DNA of 39,593 nt from Clostridia bacterium (GCA_017537365.1 JAFYKZ010000011.1:1-39593), one strand, 5' to 3'. Counted from the stretch's first letter, positions 16,906 through 25,336 are shown. Numbers and translations are program-made. Notes: generated by a model not told the origin, from the letters alone.

Positions 16906-17880
16906 ATGTGCACAGCGCTTAATTTTATAACAAATGACCATTATTTTGGCAGAAACCTAGACCTTGATTTTTCTTATGGCGAAGAAGTTTGCATTATGCC
17001 GAGAAATTTTCCTTTATATTATAGAAAAATGAAACCGCAAATGAATCATTATGCTATTATCGGTATGGCAGTTATGGTGGGAAACGAGCCGCTTTTTTAT
17101 GACGCCGCAAACGAATACGGTCTTGCTATGGCAGGGCTTGATTTTCCCGAAAACGCTCATTATGAAAAGGAAAAAGAGGGGAAAGATAATGTTTGCCAAT
17201 TTGAGTTCATACCATATATTTTAGGTAACTGCAAGAGTATAAATGAGGCTTTAAAACTGCTCGAAAATATTAATTTAATAGATATGCCTTATAGCGATGA
17301 GTTTCCTGTTTCACCTTTGCATTTTATAATTTCTGATAAAAATGATTCTATTGTTATAGAACCGATGAAAAACGGACTAAATATCTATAAAAATCCCGTG
17401 GGGGTTTTAACGAATAATCCGCCGTTTGATTATCAATTTTTTAATCTTAATAATTATAGAAATTTGAAAATCACTAATGGTGAAAATACATTTTTGGAAG
17501 ATTTAGAGCTTAATGAATACTGTCAGGGGCTGGGAAGTCTAGGTTTGCCTGGTGATGTTAGTTCAATGTCGCGATTTATAAGAGCGGTATTCAATAAAGA
17601 AAAATCGGTTTGTGAAAAGGGTGAAAAGTCGTCAGTTTCGCAATTTTTTCATATCTTAAACTCGGTTGGGGTCATAAAAGGTGTTTGTAAAAAGCATTCG
17701 GGCAGATTTGGTATAACGGTTTATTCCTCTTGCATAAATACCGATAAAGGTCGTTATTATTACACAACCTATAATAACCAACAAATTTCTTGTGTTGATA
17801 TGCATAAAACCAACCTGGAAAGCAACAAAATAACCCATTATCCGTTAGAACTTGAATTGAATATAAATTATCAGAATTAA
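16906..17880 (+). CDS. choloylglycine hydrolase family (bile salt hydrolase / penicillin V acylase type)
   Basis: A 324-residue Ntn-type amidase related to bile salt hydrolase, which splits glycine or taurine from conjugated bile acids. The nucleophile Cys2 follows the initiator Met directly. R16 and D19 match Arg18 and Asp21 of the Clostridium perfringens enzyme. The later asparagine is in GVLTNNPPFDY and the arginine in LPGDVSSMSRFIRAVF. The residue matching Asn82 is aspartate here (GLDFP, D79). That site is asparagine in classic bile salt hydrolases and tyrosine in penicillin V acylase, so substrate choice is open. There is no signal peptide, so it acts in the cytosol. TAGGTGAT lies before the ATG. 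Confidence 0.9.
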   Translation: MCTALNFITNDHYFGRNLDLDFSYGEEVCIMPRNFPLYYRKMKPQMNHYAIIGMAVMVGNEPLFYDAANEYGLAMAGLDFPENAHYEKEKEGKDNVCQFEFIPYILGNCKSINEALKLLENINLIDMPYSDEFPVSPLHFIISDKNDSIVIEPMKNGLNIYKNPVGVLTNNPPFDYQFFNLNNYRNLKITNGENTFLEDLELNEYCQGLGSLGLPGDVSSMSRFIRAVFNKEKSVCEKGEKSSVSQFFHILNSVGVIKGVCKKHSGRFGITVYSSCINTDKGRYYYTTYNNQQISCVDMHKTNLESNKITHYPLELELNINYQN

Positions 17881-17922
17881 AATAGAATTCATATAATAAG
17901 CATTTTGCATAAAAAATTAAAA

Positions 17923-17970
17923 TCTCTCATACAATTAACTAAGTATTTTGGGAGTTGATTGTATGAGGGA
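17923..17970 (+). other. 18-bp hairpin over the ribosome site and start of the spoIIID fragment
   Basis: Bases 17923-17940 pair with 17953-17970 along all 18 positions (two G-T pairs in RNA), around a 12-base loop. The right arm contains part of the GGGAG ribosome site and the whole start codon of the short spoIIID-like ORF. The structure could block translation or end the upstream transcript. It is too regular to be chance. Confidence 0.8.
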
Positions 17971-18094
17971 AAGTTTGCCGGACAGAGCGGTGTTACTGGG
18001 AGAATACATATTAGATACAGGAGCCACTGTCAGAGCCGCGGCTAAGGTGTTTAAAATAAGCAAGAGTACCGTACATACAGCAGTAACAATATAG
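17963..18094 (+). pseudogene. spoIIID: truncated spoIIID-like gene
   Basis: The 43-residue product matches the first half of SpoIIID, the mother-cell sporulation regulator: LLGEYILDTGATVRAAAKVF followed by the recognition helix KISKSTVH. Normal SpoIIID continues with a DVTERL-like stretch to about 80-90 residues. Here the frame goes VTI then stops, and no frame downstream restores it. The ribosome site and start are intact but locked in a hairpin. It is probably a broken duplicate, with the working spoIIID elsewhere. Confidence 0.75.
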
Positions 18095-18148
18095 AATTGT
18101 TTGTGTTGCTTGTGGGGTATAAATATAAAAGTTGTTATTTCATAACAG

Positions 18149-18184
18149 TAAAACTCTCGCGTAAAAGTGAGGGTTTTATTTTTG
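18149..18184 (+). terminator. terminator before the polysaccharide cluster
   Basis: AAAACTCTC pairs with GAGGGTTTT around GCGTAAAAGT, followed by ATTTTTGG. It insulates the polysaccharide promoter from upstream reading. Confidence 0.75.
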
Positions 18185-18237
18185 GTTAAAATTTATAACA
18201 AATACAAGTTTTCCACAATTTTCGGCATTTTTTCTCG

Positions 18238-18266
18238 TTGACAAAGGGGAATGAAAATAGTATAAT
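18238..18266 (+). promoter_or_regulatory. consensus sigma-A promoter of the polysaccharide cluster
   Basis: TTGACA (18238-18243), exactly 17 bases, TATAAT (18261-18266): both hexamers are perfect. Transcription should start near 18273, leaving a leader of about 140 to 350 bases before the first well-supported gene. Confidence 0.85.
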
Positions 18267-18353
18267 TATTTTGATATAGTATATTCTTATATATCTATTT
18301 TTCAATACATATCGAAAGTGTAAAAATACGATTTTAAAAATGAATTTTCTTTC

Positions 18354-18408
18354 AACTGCAATTGTCTATAAAGAAAAAATGCAGTTTATCAAATAGGCTT
18401 TTGATAAA
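18354..18408 (+). promoter_or_regulatory. tandem-hairpin leader of the polysaccharide cluster
   Basis: AACTGCA (18354-18360) pairs with TGCAGTT (18380-18386), and TTTATCAAA (18385-18393) pairs with TTTGATAAA (18400-18408) around TAGGCT. The two stems share bases 18385-18386, so they compete at the base. There is no T run after them, so this is not a plain terminator. A role in antitermination or translation control of the long operon is inferred. Confidence 0.5.
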
Positions 18409-18414
18409 CACGGG

Positions 18415-18639
18415 ATGGCTATAGTGTTTAATTGTTATATTTTTGAAAATGAAGCTGATAAGTATCTCGTGCATGATACGAATGGTACATATTATTACTT
18501 TGTCTTGTCGTCTGGTACTGCTGCATTTCGCCTTTTATATTTGTTAATCAATATGAAAATGATCGAAGAACGGGATATTATAATCGAAATAATCAAAGTA
18601 TGTTTTAAGGGGTTACATAAATGTACGCAAAATACATAA
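18415..18639 (+). CDS. 74-aa protein, possibly PqqD-like
   Basis: A 74-residue ORF at the head of the cluster. The pattern of an acidic strand pair (FENEADKYLVHDTNGTYYYF), then LSSGTAAFRLLYLLINM and a helical end is faintly like the small PqqD-type peptide-binding fold, but I could not confirm this by eye. There is no good ribosome site before the ATG at 18415, and the start could differ. It overlaps the sugar transferase by 19 bases, which supports coupling if it is real. Confidence 0.45.
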   Translation: MAIVFNCYIFENEADKYLVHDTNGTYYYFVLSSGTAAFRLLYLLINMKMIEERDIIIEIIKVCFKGLHKCTQNT

Positions 18640-19250
18640 AGCGTCCGATGGACTTTTTTCTGTCGTTGTGCGCAATAATCGTGCTATTGCCAATATTTTT
18701 TGTTTTAATAATTTTAGGTGCAATAATGATGAAAGGGAATCCTTTTTTTACTCAATTGCGCCCTGGTAAGGATGAAAAGATTTTCAAACTTATAAAGTTC
18801 CGCACAATGACTTGTGAAACAGATGAAAATGGCGAACCATTACCGGATGAAATTCGTCTGACAAAATACGGCAAATTTTTACGTTCAACATCACTCGACG
18901 AACTTCCAGAACTGTTCAACATTTTAAAGGGAGATATGGCGGTAGTTGGACCGAGGCCACTATCGGTAAAATATTTAGGATTTTATACAGAAACCGAAAG
19001 CCATAGGCATGATGTTAGACCGGGACTTACCGGATTGGCTCAGGCAAAAGGCCGCAATTCGCTTTCTTGGGAAGCAAAATTTGAGTTGGATTTAGAATAC
19101 ATAGAAAATATAAGTTTTATTAATGACGTTAAAATTATTTTTTTAACAGTGGTTTGCGTATTAAAACATTCCGATATAGGGCAAGGGGAACAGGCTCCTA
19201 TAAGCCTCCATATTTTAAGGGCTCAAAAACAGGAAACTGAGGTGTTGTAA
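18621..19250 (+). CDS. PglC/WcaJ-type initiating phosphoglycosyl transferase
   Basis: A 209-residue monotopic sugar-phosphate transferase that would start the repeat unit by moving a sugar phosphate from a UDP-sugar to undecaprenyl phosphate at the inner membrane face. One hydrophobic, probably re-entrant segment lies at 11-35. The family signature continues with FRTMTCETDENG, TSLDELPELFNILKGDM and VGPRPL, with the catalytic Asp-Glu pair in LDEL. Its length equals small PglC-type enzymes without the extra WbaP membrane domain. AAGGGG lies 9 bases before the ATG. It touches the next gene end to start. The sugar is not predictable from the sequence. Confidence 0.94.
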   Translation: MYAKYIKRPMDFFLSLCAIIVLLPIFFVLIILGAIMMKGNPFFTQLRPGKDEKIFKLIKFRTMTCETDENGEPLPDEIRLTKYGKFLRSTSLDELPELFNILKGDMAVVGPRPLSVKYLGFYTETESHRHDVRPGLTGLAQAKGRNSLSWEAKFELDLEYIENISFINDVKIIFLTVVCVLKHSDIGQGEQAPISLHILRAQKQETEVL

Positions 19251-19778
19251 ATGATAATTAAGTATGAGGATATAATTTTAAGAGCAATAGAGTTTGAGGA
19301 CCTTGGATTAATACGAGAAATGATTAATGATCCCGAAATTGAGCATATGACGGGTGGCGGTGGATTGCCAGTATCAAAATATCAACAAGAAATTTGGTTC
19401 AAATCTCTTGAGGGTAGAAATAACGAAGTAAGACTAATGATAGAGACCGAGGATTGCGGTACTATCGGTATGGTAATGCTTACCGATATAGATTATAGAA
19501 ATTCAACCGCGCAATTTCATTCTAAAATTGCTACAAGCAAAAATATTCGTGGCAAAGGATATGGAACAAAAGCTACCGATGCTCTTATTAAATATGCATT
19601 TGATCAATTGAATTTGAATTGTATTTACAGTCATATTATTGAGTATAATATTGCGTCCCAACGTGTCAAAGAAAAATGTGGTTTTAAGAAAGATGGCGTG
19701 CTTCGTAAACGTGTTTATAAGGATGGCAAATATCACGACGTAGTGGTTTGGTCTATATTAAGAGACGAAGAAAATTAA
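19251..19778 (+). CDS. GNAT acetyltransferase (RimJ/PseH-like)
   Basis: A 175-residue GNAT protein of the RimJ/RimL-like group. The acetyl-CoA loop is NIRGKGYGTKATDALIKYA near residues 99-117, followed by NIASQRVKEKCGFKKDG and the family end RVYKDGKYHDVVVWS. In a polysaccharide locus such proteins commonly N-acetylate an amino sugar nucleotide, as PseH does; ribosomal-protein acetylation is the other family role. It begins on the base after the sugar transferase stop, so co-translation is likely. It starts the unusual four-gene cassette discussed in the findings. Confidence 0.88.
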   Translation: MIIKYEDIILRAIEFEDLGLIREMINDPEIEHMTGGGGLPVSKYQQEIWFKSLEGRNNEVRLMIETEDCGTIGMVMLTDIDYRNSTAQFHSKIATSKNIRGKGYGTKATDALIKYAFDQLNLNCIYSHIIEYNIASQRVKEKCGFKKDGVLRKRVYKDGKYHDVVVWSILRDEEN

Positions 19779-19809
19779 TCAAAAAATATGTAGAAGGAAG
19801 AATATACCG

Positions 19810-21357
19810 ATGTGGGATAAACAGTATGAGGATCGCCTTATAGAACGAGAAACTAAAATGCTGTTGGGTGGCGGTGCAAAACGTATAGAAAAGCAACATG
19901 CCGCTTCAAAGCTTACAGCGCGTGAACGTATTGAAATATTATTTGATAAAGGTACGTTTATTGAGGTTAATGGTTTTGTTGAGTCGCGTATAGATGATTT
20001 TAATATGGATGAAAAACGAGTTCCCGGTGATGGTGTTGTAACGGGCTATGGTAAAATTAATGGTAGGCTTGCATTTGCATCATCAGAGGATTTTACTGTT
20101 ATAGGCGGAACCTTGGGTGAATATCATTCGGTTAAAATTTGCGAAATTATGGATATGGCACTTAAAATGCGTGCACCATACATTTCGATAAATGATAGCG
20201 GTGGTGCAAGAATAGAAGAGGGCGTAAGCTCTTTAAGTGGATATAGCGGAATATTTTTACGCAATACATTAGCTTCAGGTGTTATACCGCAAATCTCGGT
20301 TATTTTAGGACCTTGTGCCGGTGGTGCGTGTTATTCGCCTGCTATTTGTGATTTTGTGTTTATGACAAGAAAAACCTCAAAAATGTTCATAACAGGACCT
20401 AATGTGGTTAAATCTGTTATAGGTACAGATATATCTGCTGAAGAACTCGGTGGTGCTGATGTACATTCTTCGGTAAGCGGCGTTTCACACTTTACATATG
20501 ATAATGAGAAGGAATGTCTCATAGGTGTGCGTGACTTACTTGGATATTTGCCCCAAAGTTGCGATAGTAAACCCCAAAAAATAGAAGGTACACCTATTGA
20601 TGAAAGTAAGCTTCTTACTGAAATAATACCTGATAATCAAAAGAAAGCTTATGATGTTAAAAAGGTTATTGATACTTTTGTTGATAAGGATAGCTTTTTT
20701 GAAGTGCAAAAGGATTTTGCTAAAAATATAGTTGTGGGTTTTTCAAGAATTGATGGAGAAACAGTTGGTATTGTGGCTAACCAACCAAATTATATGGGTG
20801 GAGCCATTGATATTAATTCCTCTGATAAAGCTGCAAGATTTGTTAGAACCTGTGATTGTTTTAATATTCCTATTGTAACCCTTGTTGATGTTACAGGCTT
20901 TTTGCCCGGTGTTAATCAAGAACACGCAGGAATAATTCGTCATGGTGCAAAGTTGCTTTTTGCTTATTCAGAGGCAACAGTGCCTAAGATAAGCTTGATT
21001 TTGCGTAAGGCATATGGTGGCGCATATATTGCTATGAATAGTAAAAATATGGGTGCTGATATGGTTTTTGCTTTACCAATAGCTCAAATAGCAGTTATGG
21101 GTGCTGAGGGTGCTGTAGAAATAATATATAGAAAAGATATAGAAAAATCTGATAACCCCGAACAGCAACGCAGTGATTTCATAAAGAAATATGAAGAAAA
21201 GTTTATGAATCCGTATTTAGCGGCAGAGCGAGGATACATAAATACAATAATACATCCCGAAACTGTTCGTGAAAATATAGCACAGTCTTTAAAAATGCTC
21301 AAAAACAAGTCGGTAGATAGAGCTAATAATAAGAAACATGGAAATATACCGTTATGA
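19810..21357 (+). CDS. acyl-CoA carboxyltransferase / decarboxylase alpha-type subunit
   Basis: A 515-residue protein of the PccB/MmdA carboxyltransferase family, which moves a carboxyl group between biotin and an acyl-CoA. The N-terminal crotonase-like domain carries KLTARERIEILFD, NDSGGARIEEGV and GPCAGGACYSPAICDF; the C-terminal one carries RKAYGGAYIAMNSK and VMGAEGAVEII. Length is right for propionyl-CoA/methylmalonyl-CoA class enzymes. A biotin carrier, a biotin carboxylase and a membrane decarboxylase subunit are all missing from the window, and the gene sits inside a polysaccharide operon with its stop overlapping the next start. It either borrows partners encoded elsewhere or does a different job. 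AGAAGGAAG supports the ATG. Confidence 0.93.
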   Translation: MWDKQYEDRLIERETKMLLGGGAKRIEKQHAASKLTARERIEILFDKGTFIEVNGFVESRIDDFNMDEKRVPGDGVVTGYGKINGRLAFASSEDFTVIGGTLGEYHSVKICEIMDMALKMRAPYISINDSGGARIEEGVSSLSGYSGIFLRNTLASGVIPQISVILGPCAGGACYSPAICDFVFMTRKTSKMFITGPNVVKSVIGTDISAEELGGADVHSSVSGVSHFTYDNEKECLIGVRDLLGYLPQSCDSKPQKIEGTPIDESKLLTEIIPDNQKKAYDVKKVIDTFVDKDSFFEVQKDFAKNIVVGFSRIDGETVGIVANQPNYMGGAIDINSSDKAARFVRTCDCFNIPIVTLVDVTGFLPGVNQEHAGIIRHGAKLLFAYSEATVPKISLILRKAYGGAYIAMNSKNMGADMVFALPIAQIAVMGAEGAVEIIYRKDIEKSDNPEQQRSDFIKKYEEKFMNPYLAAERGYINTIIHPETVRENIAQSLKMLKNKSVDRANNKKHGNIPL

Positions 21358-22370
21358 TGCGTGAAATTGGTAGCGAATTTTGGGAAGTTCCTGTTTGTGA
21401 TAGCACTAATGAAATTTTTCCGTATAATACCGAGTGGTATCTTTCGGGCAGAAGTGCATTAATTGCTATTATTAAGGATATAAAAAAAAGAATCTCATTT
21501 AATAGTGTTGCATTACCTTCTTGGTGTTGCGATTCGATGATTCAACCGTTTTTGAATGAATATATATCGGTTAAATTTTATTCGGTTGAGTTTAAAAATG
21601 GACAACCACGATATGATTTTTCAGGTATATACGATTGTGATGCAATGCTCATAATGGACTATTTTGGTTATATAAGAGCGATAGACCACAATTTTAAAGG
21701 ACTTATAATTAACGATATTACGCATAGTGTTTTTTTAAAGAAAATTCATAAATCTGATTATGTATTCGGCAGTTTGAGAAAATGGGCGGGATTTTTTACG
21801 GGCGGTTTTGCCTATAAAAATGATGGTGGAAAGCTCGAATGTTATCAAACCGCAAAAGATGATAGGTATATTAAAATTCGTAAGCTTGCGATGAGTAAAA
21901 AAGCAAAGTATATAAGCGGGAAAACCGATAAAAAAGATTTTTTAGAGGATTTTTCTTTAGCTGAGGATGTTTTGGATGAGTTTTTTTGCGGTAGTGCGGA
22001 TGATTTTGATATTGCCAGGGCTAAACAAATAGATGTTGAATTTATTAAGTCAAGGCGTAGAGAAAATGCATCGGTTATACTTGGACAATTTGCCGACCTT
22101 GCTGTTTTTTCTGAACTTAAAGAGGATGATTGTCCATTATTCGTTCCGCTTGTTATTAAAAATGGAAATCGCGATAGGTTGCGTAAGCATTTGATCGACA
22201 AAAAGATATATTGTCCTGTACATTGGCCCTTTACAAAACTACATGACCTAAACCAAGAACAACTTGAAATATATACGAATGAGATAAGTATTGTTTGTGA
22301 TCAACGGTATGTTGCTGAGGATATGGAAAGAATTTGTGAGGAAATAAAAGTTTTTTTAAATAGAGGTTGA
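21354..22370 (+). CDS. divergent DegT/DnrJ/EryC1/StrS-like PLP protein
   Basis: A 338-residue protein with the outline of a DegT/StrS sugar aminotransferase: NTEWYLSGRSALIAII near 21-37, LPSWCCDSMIQP, then FGSLRKWAGFFTGGFAYK near 138-156, where the lysine before the aromatic residue and the following GG fit the PLP-lysine segment. The end KIYCPVHWPF plus LPV-type tail agrees with the family. It is shorter and more divergent than typical members, so aminotransfer is likely but not certain. Start is ATG 21354 or 21357; both overlap the carboxyltransferase stop. The neighbouring FemAB-like gene starts 3 bases after its end. Confidence 0.72.
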   Translation: MMREIGSEFWEVPVCDSTNEIFPYNTEWYLSGRSALIAIIKDIKKRISFNSVALPSWCCDSMIQPFLNEYISVKFYSVEFKNGQPRYDFSGIYDCDAMLIMDYFGYIRAIDHNFKGLIINDITHSVFLKKIHKSDYVFGSLRKWAGFFTGGFAYKNDGGKLECYQTAKDDRYIKIRKLAMSKKAKYISGKTDKKDFLEDFSLAEDVLDEFFCGSADDFDIARAKQIDVEFIKSRRRENASVILGQFADLAVFSELKEDDCPLFVPLVIKNGNRDRLRKHLIDKKIYCPVHWPFTKLHDLNQEQLEIYTNEISIVCDQRYVAEDMERICEEIKVFLNRG

Positions 22371-22373
22371 GAA

Positions 22374-23414
22374 ATGTTAAAAATTTGCACTTTGGAAAAT
22401 AGAGAAGAATGGGATAATATTGTTTCATCCTTTGCAAATTATGACGTTTATTATTTAAGCGGATATATTGTGGCATTCAAACTTCACGGTGATGGCGAAC
22501 CGTTACTCTTATATTATGAGAGTGAGGGATTAAAAGGTATAAATGTCGTGATGAAGCGTGATATAGCCGATATACCCGAACTCAAGGACGAGTTGCCTAA
22601 AGGTACGCTTTTTGATTTTTCAACTCCATACGGATATGGTGGTTGGTTAATTGAGGGAGAAATGGAAAAAAGCGATTTGCTTTTTAAGGAATATCAAGAA
22701 TGGTGCGCTGAAAATCATATTGTGTGTGAATTTGTACGCTACCATCCGTTGCTTGAAAATTATAATTATGCTAATAGTGCTTATGATATTATAATGCTTG
22801 GAAATACCATCACATTGGATATTTCATCTCCTGAAGTTATTTGGCAAAATATTACGAGCAAAAATAGAAATGTTATCCGTAAGGCTGAAAAAAGCGGTGT
22901 TGAAATTAAAATGGGAAATTCACCTGAAATATACGAAAAGTTTATAGAGATTTATAATAAAACTATGGAACACGATAATGCTGACGGGTATTATTTTTTT
23001 GGTGAGGATTTCTATGAAAGTATTAGAAATGATTTACCACAAAATTCACTTGTTTTTTACGCTGAGAAGGATGGCGAGATAATTGCTGCATCTATTATGA
23101 TTTATGAGGATGGCAAGCTTAATTATCATTTGTCAGGATCACTTTTTGAATACAGAACCTTTGCTCCGAGTAATTTGTTGCTTTATAAAGCGGCTCTTTG
23201 GGGCTCGGATAATGGGTTTACTACATTCCATTTAGGCGGTGGAGTAGGCTCAAAAGAGGATAGTTTGTTTAAATTTAAAAAATCTTTTTATCGCCAAGAT
23301 GATTTAACGCGTTTTGCAATCGGTAAAAAGGTATTTTTGCAAGAGGAATATGACCGTTTGGTTAAAATAAAAGGCAATATTGACAGCAATTTCTTTCCTA
23401 AATACCGTGCCTAA
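22374..23414 (+). CDS. FemAB-like GNAT transferase
   Basis: A 346-residue two-lobed protein of the FemAB / Acetyltransf_6 type. The C-terminal GNAT lobe includes NVIRKAEKSGVEIKMG near 165-180, SLVFYAEKDGEIIAASIMIY near 222-241, the family core YHLSGSLFEYRTFAPSNLLL near 248-267 and FHLGGGVGSKEDSLFKFKKS near 282-301. FemAB proteins add amino acids from aminoacyl-tRNA to peptidoglycan precursors; relatives in polysaccharide loci are thought to attach acyl or aminoacyl groups to sugars. There is no helical tRNA-arm insert of classical FemX that I can see, which speaks for the second role (inference). Confidence 0.8.
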   Translation: MLKICTLENREEWDNIVSSFANYDVYYLSGYIVAFKLHGDGEPLLLYYESEGLKGINVVMKRDIADIPELKDELPKGTLFDFSTPYGYGGWLIEGEMEKSDLLFKEYQEWCAENHIVCEFVRYHPLLENYNYANSAYDIIMLGNTITLDISSPEVIWQNITSKNRNVIRKAEKSGVEIKMGNSPEIYEKFIEIYNKTMEHDNADGYYFFGEDFYESIRNDLPQNSLVFYAEKDGEIIAASIMIYEDGKLNYHLSGSLFEYRTFAPSNLLLYKAALWGSDNGFTTFHLGGGVGSKEDSLFKFKKSFYRQDDLTRFAIGKKVFLQEEYDRLVKIKGNIDSNFFPKYRA

Positions 23415-23441
23415 TGTTTAATATATAGATTGGTGATTATA

Positions 23442-24644
23442 TTGAAGATACTTTTTATTACAATTGGTGGTTTTGGAGATTCTAAAAGTCAGGGCATATA
23501 TGTTGATTTGATGCGAGAATTTGTTAACAACAATCACGATGTTTATGTAGCGTGTGCAAACCAAAATGCCGAGAATACGTCTGTTGATAATGATACACAA
23601 ATGAATATTTTAAGGGTGGCCACCGGAAAGCTTACAAAGACCAATATTATTAGAAAAGGAATTTCTACCCTTATGGTAGAAACTCAGTTTAAAAATGCAA
23701 TAAAAAAGTATTTTAAAGATGTTAAATTTGATTTGGTTATGTATTCTACCCCACCTATAACATTTGCAGATGTTATTGCTTATGTTAAAAAGCGTGACGG
23801 TGCAAAAAGCTATTTATTGCTTAAGGATATTTTTCCGCAAAATGCTGTGGATATTGGTATGATGGCCAAAAGGGGTCTAAAATCTATAATTTATAAGCTT
23901 TTCAAGAAAAAAGAAGAAAAACTTTATAGAATTTCTGATTATATTGGATGTATGTCAGAAGCAAATGTCAACTATATTTTAAAGGAAAACGCTTATATAA
24001 ATCCTGAAATGGTACATATCAATCCAAATAGTATTGGGGTTAATGAGTGCGAACTGAATGATAGTAAAAAGATAGAAATTTATAATAAATATGGTATACC
24101 CGAAAATGCCCGAACCTTTATTTACGGTGGGAATCTTGGCAAACCACAGGACATACCATTTGTTATAGAGTGTTTAAAGGCAAACGTTGATAAGGATGAC
24201 AGATTTTTTATAATTTGCGGTACAGGTACCGAATATCCGAAACTCAAAGCATTTGTTGATGAGTTTAAACCCCAGAATGTTTTACTTTTAAATGGTTTGG
24301 AAAAGGCGGAATATGAGGAATTTGTAAAAGCTTTTGATGTTGGTCTCATTTTCTTGGATCATCGTTTTACGATTCCAAATTTCCCATCTCGCTTACTTTC
24401 TTATATGCAAAGCAAAATGCCGGTGCTGGCTTGCACAGACCCTAATACTGATATTGGTAAGGTTATAACCGAAAATGATTTCGGTTGGTGGTGCGAAAGT
24501 AATAGTACGGAAGCGTTCACTAAAACTATTGATGAGGCTGTAAATGCTGATTTAAAGGTTTTGGGTGAAAATGGATTTGATTTTTTAAAGCAAAATTACA
24601 CAAGTGAAAAAAGCTATAATATTATTATTGAGAGGATTAAATAA
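23442..24644 (+). CDS. family 4-type glycosyltransferase
   Basis: A 400-residue GT-B fold glycosyltransferase. The N-terminal domain begins MKILFITIGGFGDSKSQG; the C-terminal GT4 domain shows FIYGGNLGKPQDIPF near 226, FFIICGTGTEYPKL and LSYMQSKMPVLACTDP near 318-334. The typical EX7E motif is not strict (end of domain reads differently). TTG at 23442 is preferred since it places the usual MKILF start, with GGTGAT just upstream. It is one of five transferases expected to build the repeat unit. The following acyltransferase starts on its stop codon. Confidence 0.88.
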   Translation: MKILFITIGGFGDSKSQGIYVDLMREFVNNNHDVYVACANQNAENTSVDNDTQMNILRVATGKLTKTNIIRKGISTLMVETQFKNAIKKYFKDVKFDLVMYSTPPITFADVIAYVKKRDGAKSYLLLKDIFPQNAVDIGMMAKRGLKSIIYKLFKKKEEKLYRISDYIGCMSEANVNYILKENAYINPEMVHINPNSIGVNECELNDSKKIEIYNKYGIPENARTFIYGGNLGKPQDIPFVIECLKANVDKDDRFFIICGTGTEYPKLKAFVDEFKPQNVLLLNGLEKAEYEEFVKAFDVGLIFLDHRFTIPNFPSRLLSYMQSKMPVLACTDPNTDIGKVITENDFGWWCESNSTEAFTKTIDEAVNADLKVLGENGFDFLKQNYTSEKSYNIIIERIK

Positions 24645-25336
24645 TGTCTGTATTTTCAGTAGGAAAACGATTATTAAATAAGTTTCCTTTTCTAACAAAA
24701 ATTGCGGCTTTGGGTTATAATTTGCTTGCGATGAATTCATTTAAAGGTATAAAAAACAACTCAATAAGCAGAGATTTTGCCTTTATGAAAAATTGTAAGA
24801 TACGAATAAATGGCACAGGAAATCAAATAATTATAGGTCAAAAATCTTTTCTTTCTAACTGTAACTTTGTTATTACCGGTAATAACAATAAAATAGTATT
24901 AGATGACATGATTTACGCTGACAAATGTTCTTTTTGTGTAGAAGATAGTAATAATTCTATTGAAATAGGTGAAGGCACCCATATATTTGGTGAGTGTGAA
25001 TTGGCGGCAATGGAAGGCACGCAGATTAAATTAGGTGAGGGTTGCTTGGTTTCATCTAAGACTGTTTTTAGAACAGGGGACAGTCATTCAATTCTTGATT
25101 TAGAGGGTAATAGGATTAACCCTTCAAAGAATATTATTCTCGGTGATAGAATATGGGTAGGACAAAGGGCGAGTATATTAAAGGGCTCGGTTATAAGAGA
25201 TGATAGTGTTGTTTCTTTTGGCGCAATCGTTACAAAGGCTTTTGATACACCAAATGCTATAATAGGCGGAGTGCCAGCTAAACTTTTGAAGGATGGTATA
25301 TCTTGGTGTTCACAAAGGGTGAAGATTAATGGATAA
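24644..25336 (+). CDS. left-handed beta-helix (hexapeptide) acyltransferase
   Basis: A 230-residue hexapeptide-repeat transferase. From about residue 60 the sequence shows imperfect six-residue turns (I-I-I-G-Q-K, then I-V-L-D-D-M), and the C-terminal part has the WcaF/maltose-acetyltransferase form: GDRIWVGQRASILKGSVIRD and GAIVTKAFDTPNAIIGGVPA. It probably O-acetylates a sugar using acetyl-CoA in the cytosol. The catalytic histidine usual in this family is probably the one in the TGDSHSI stretch, before the conserved turn. It overlaps both neighbours by a few bases. Confidence 0.88.
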   Translation: MSVFSVGKRLLNKFPFLTKIAALGYNLLAMNSFKGIKNNSISRDFAFMKNCKIRINGTGNQIIIGQKSFLSNCNFVITGNNNKIVLDDMIYADKCSFCVEDSNNSIEIGEGTHIFGECELAAMEGTQIKLGEGCLVSSKTVFRTGDSHSILDLEGNRINPSKNIILGDRIWVGQRASILKGSVIRDDSVVSFGAIVTKAFDTPNAIIGGVPAKLLKDGISWCSQRVKING

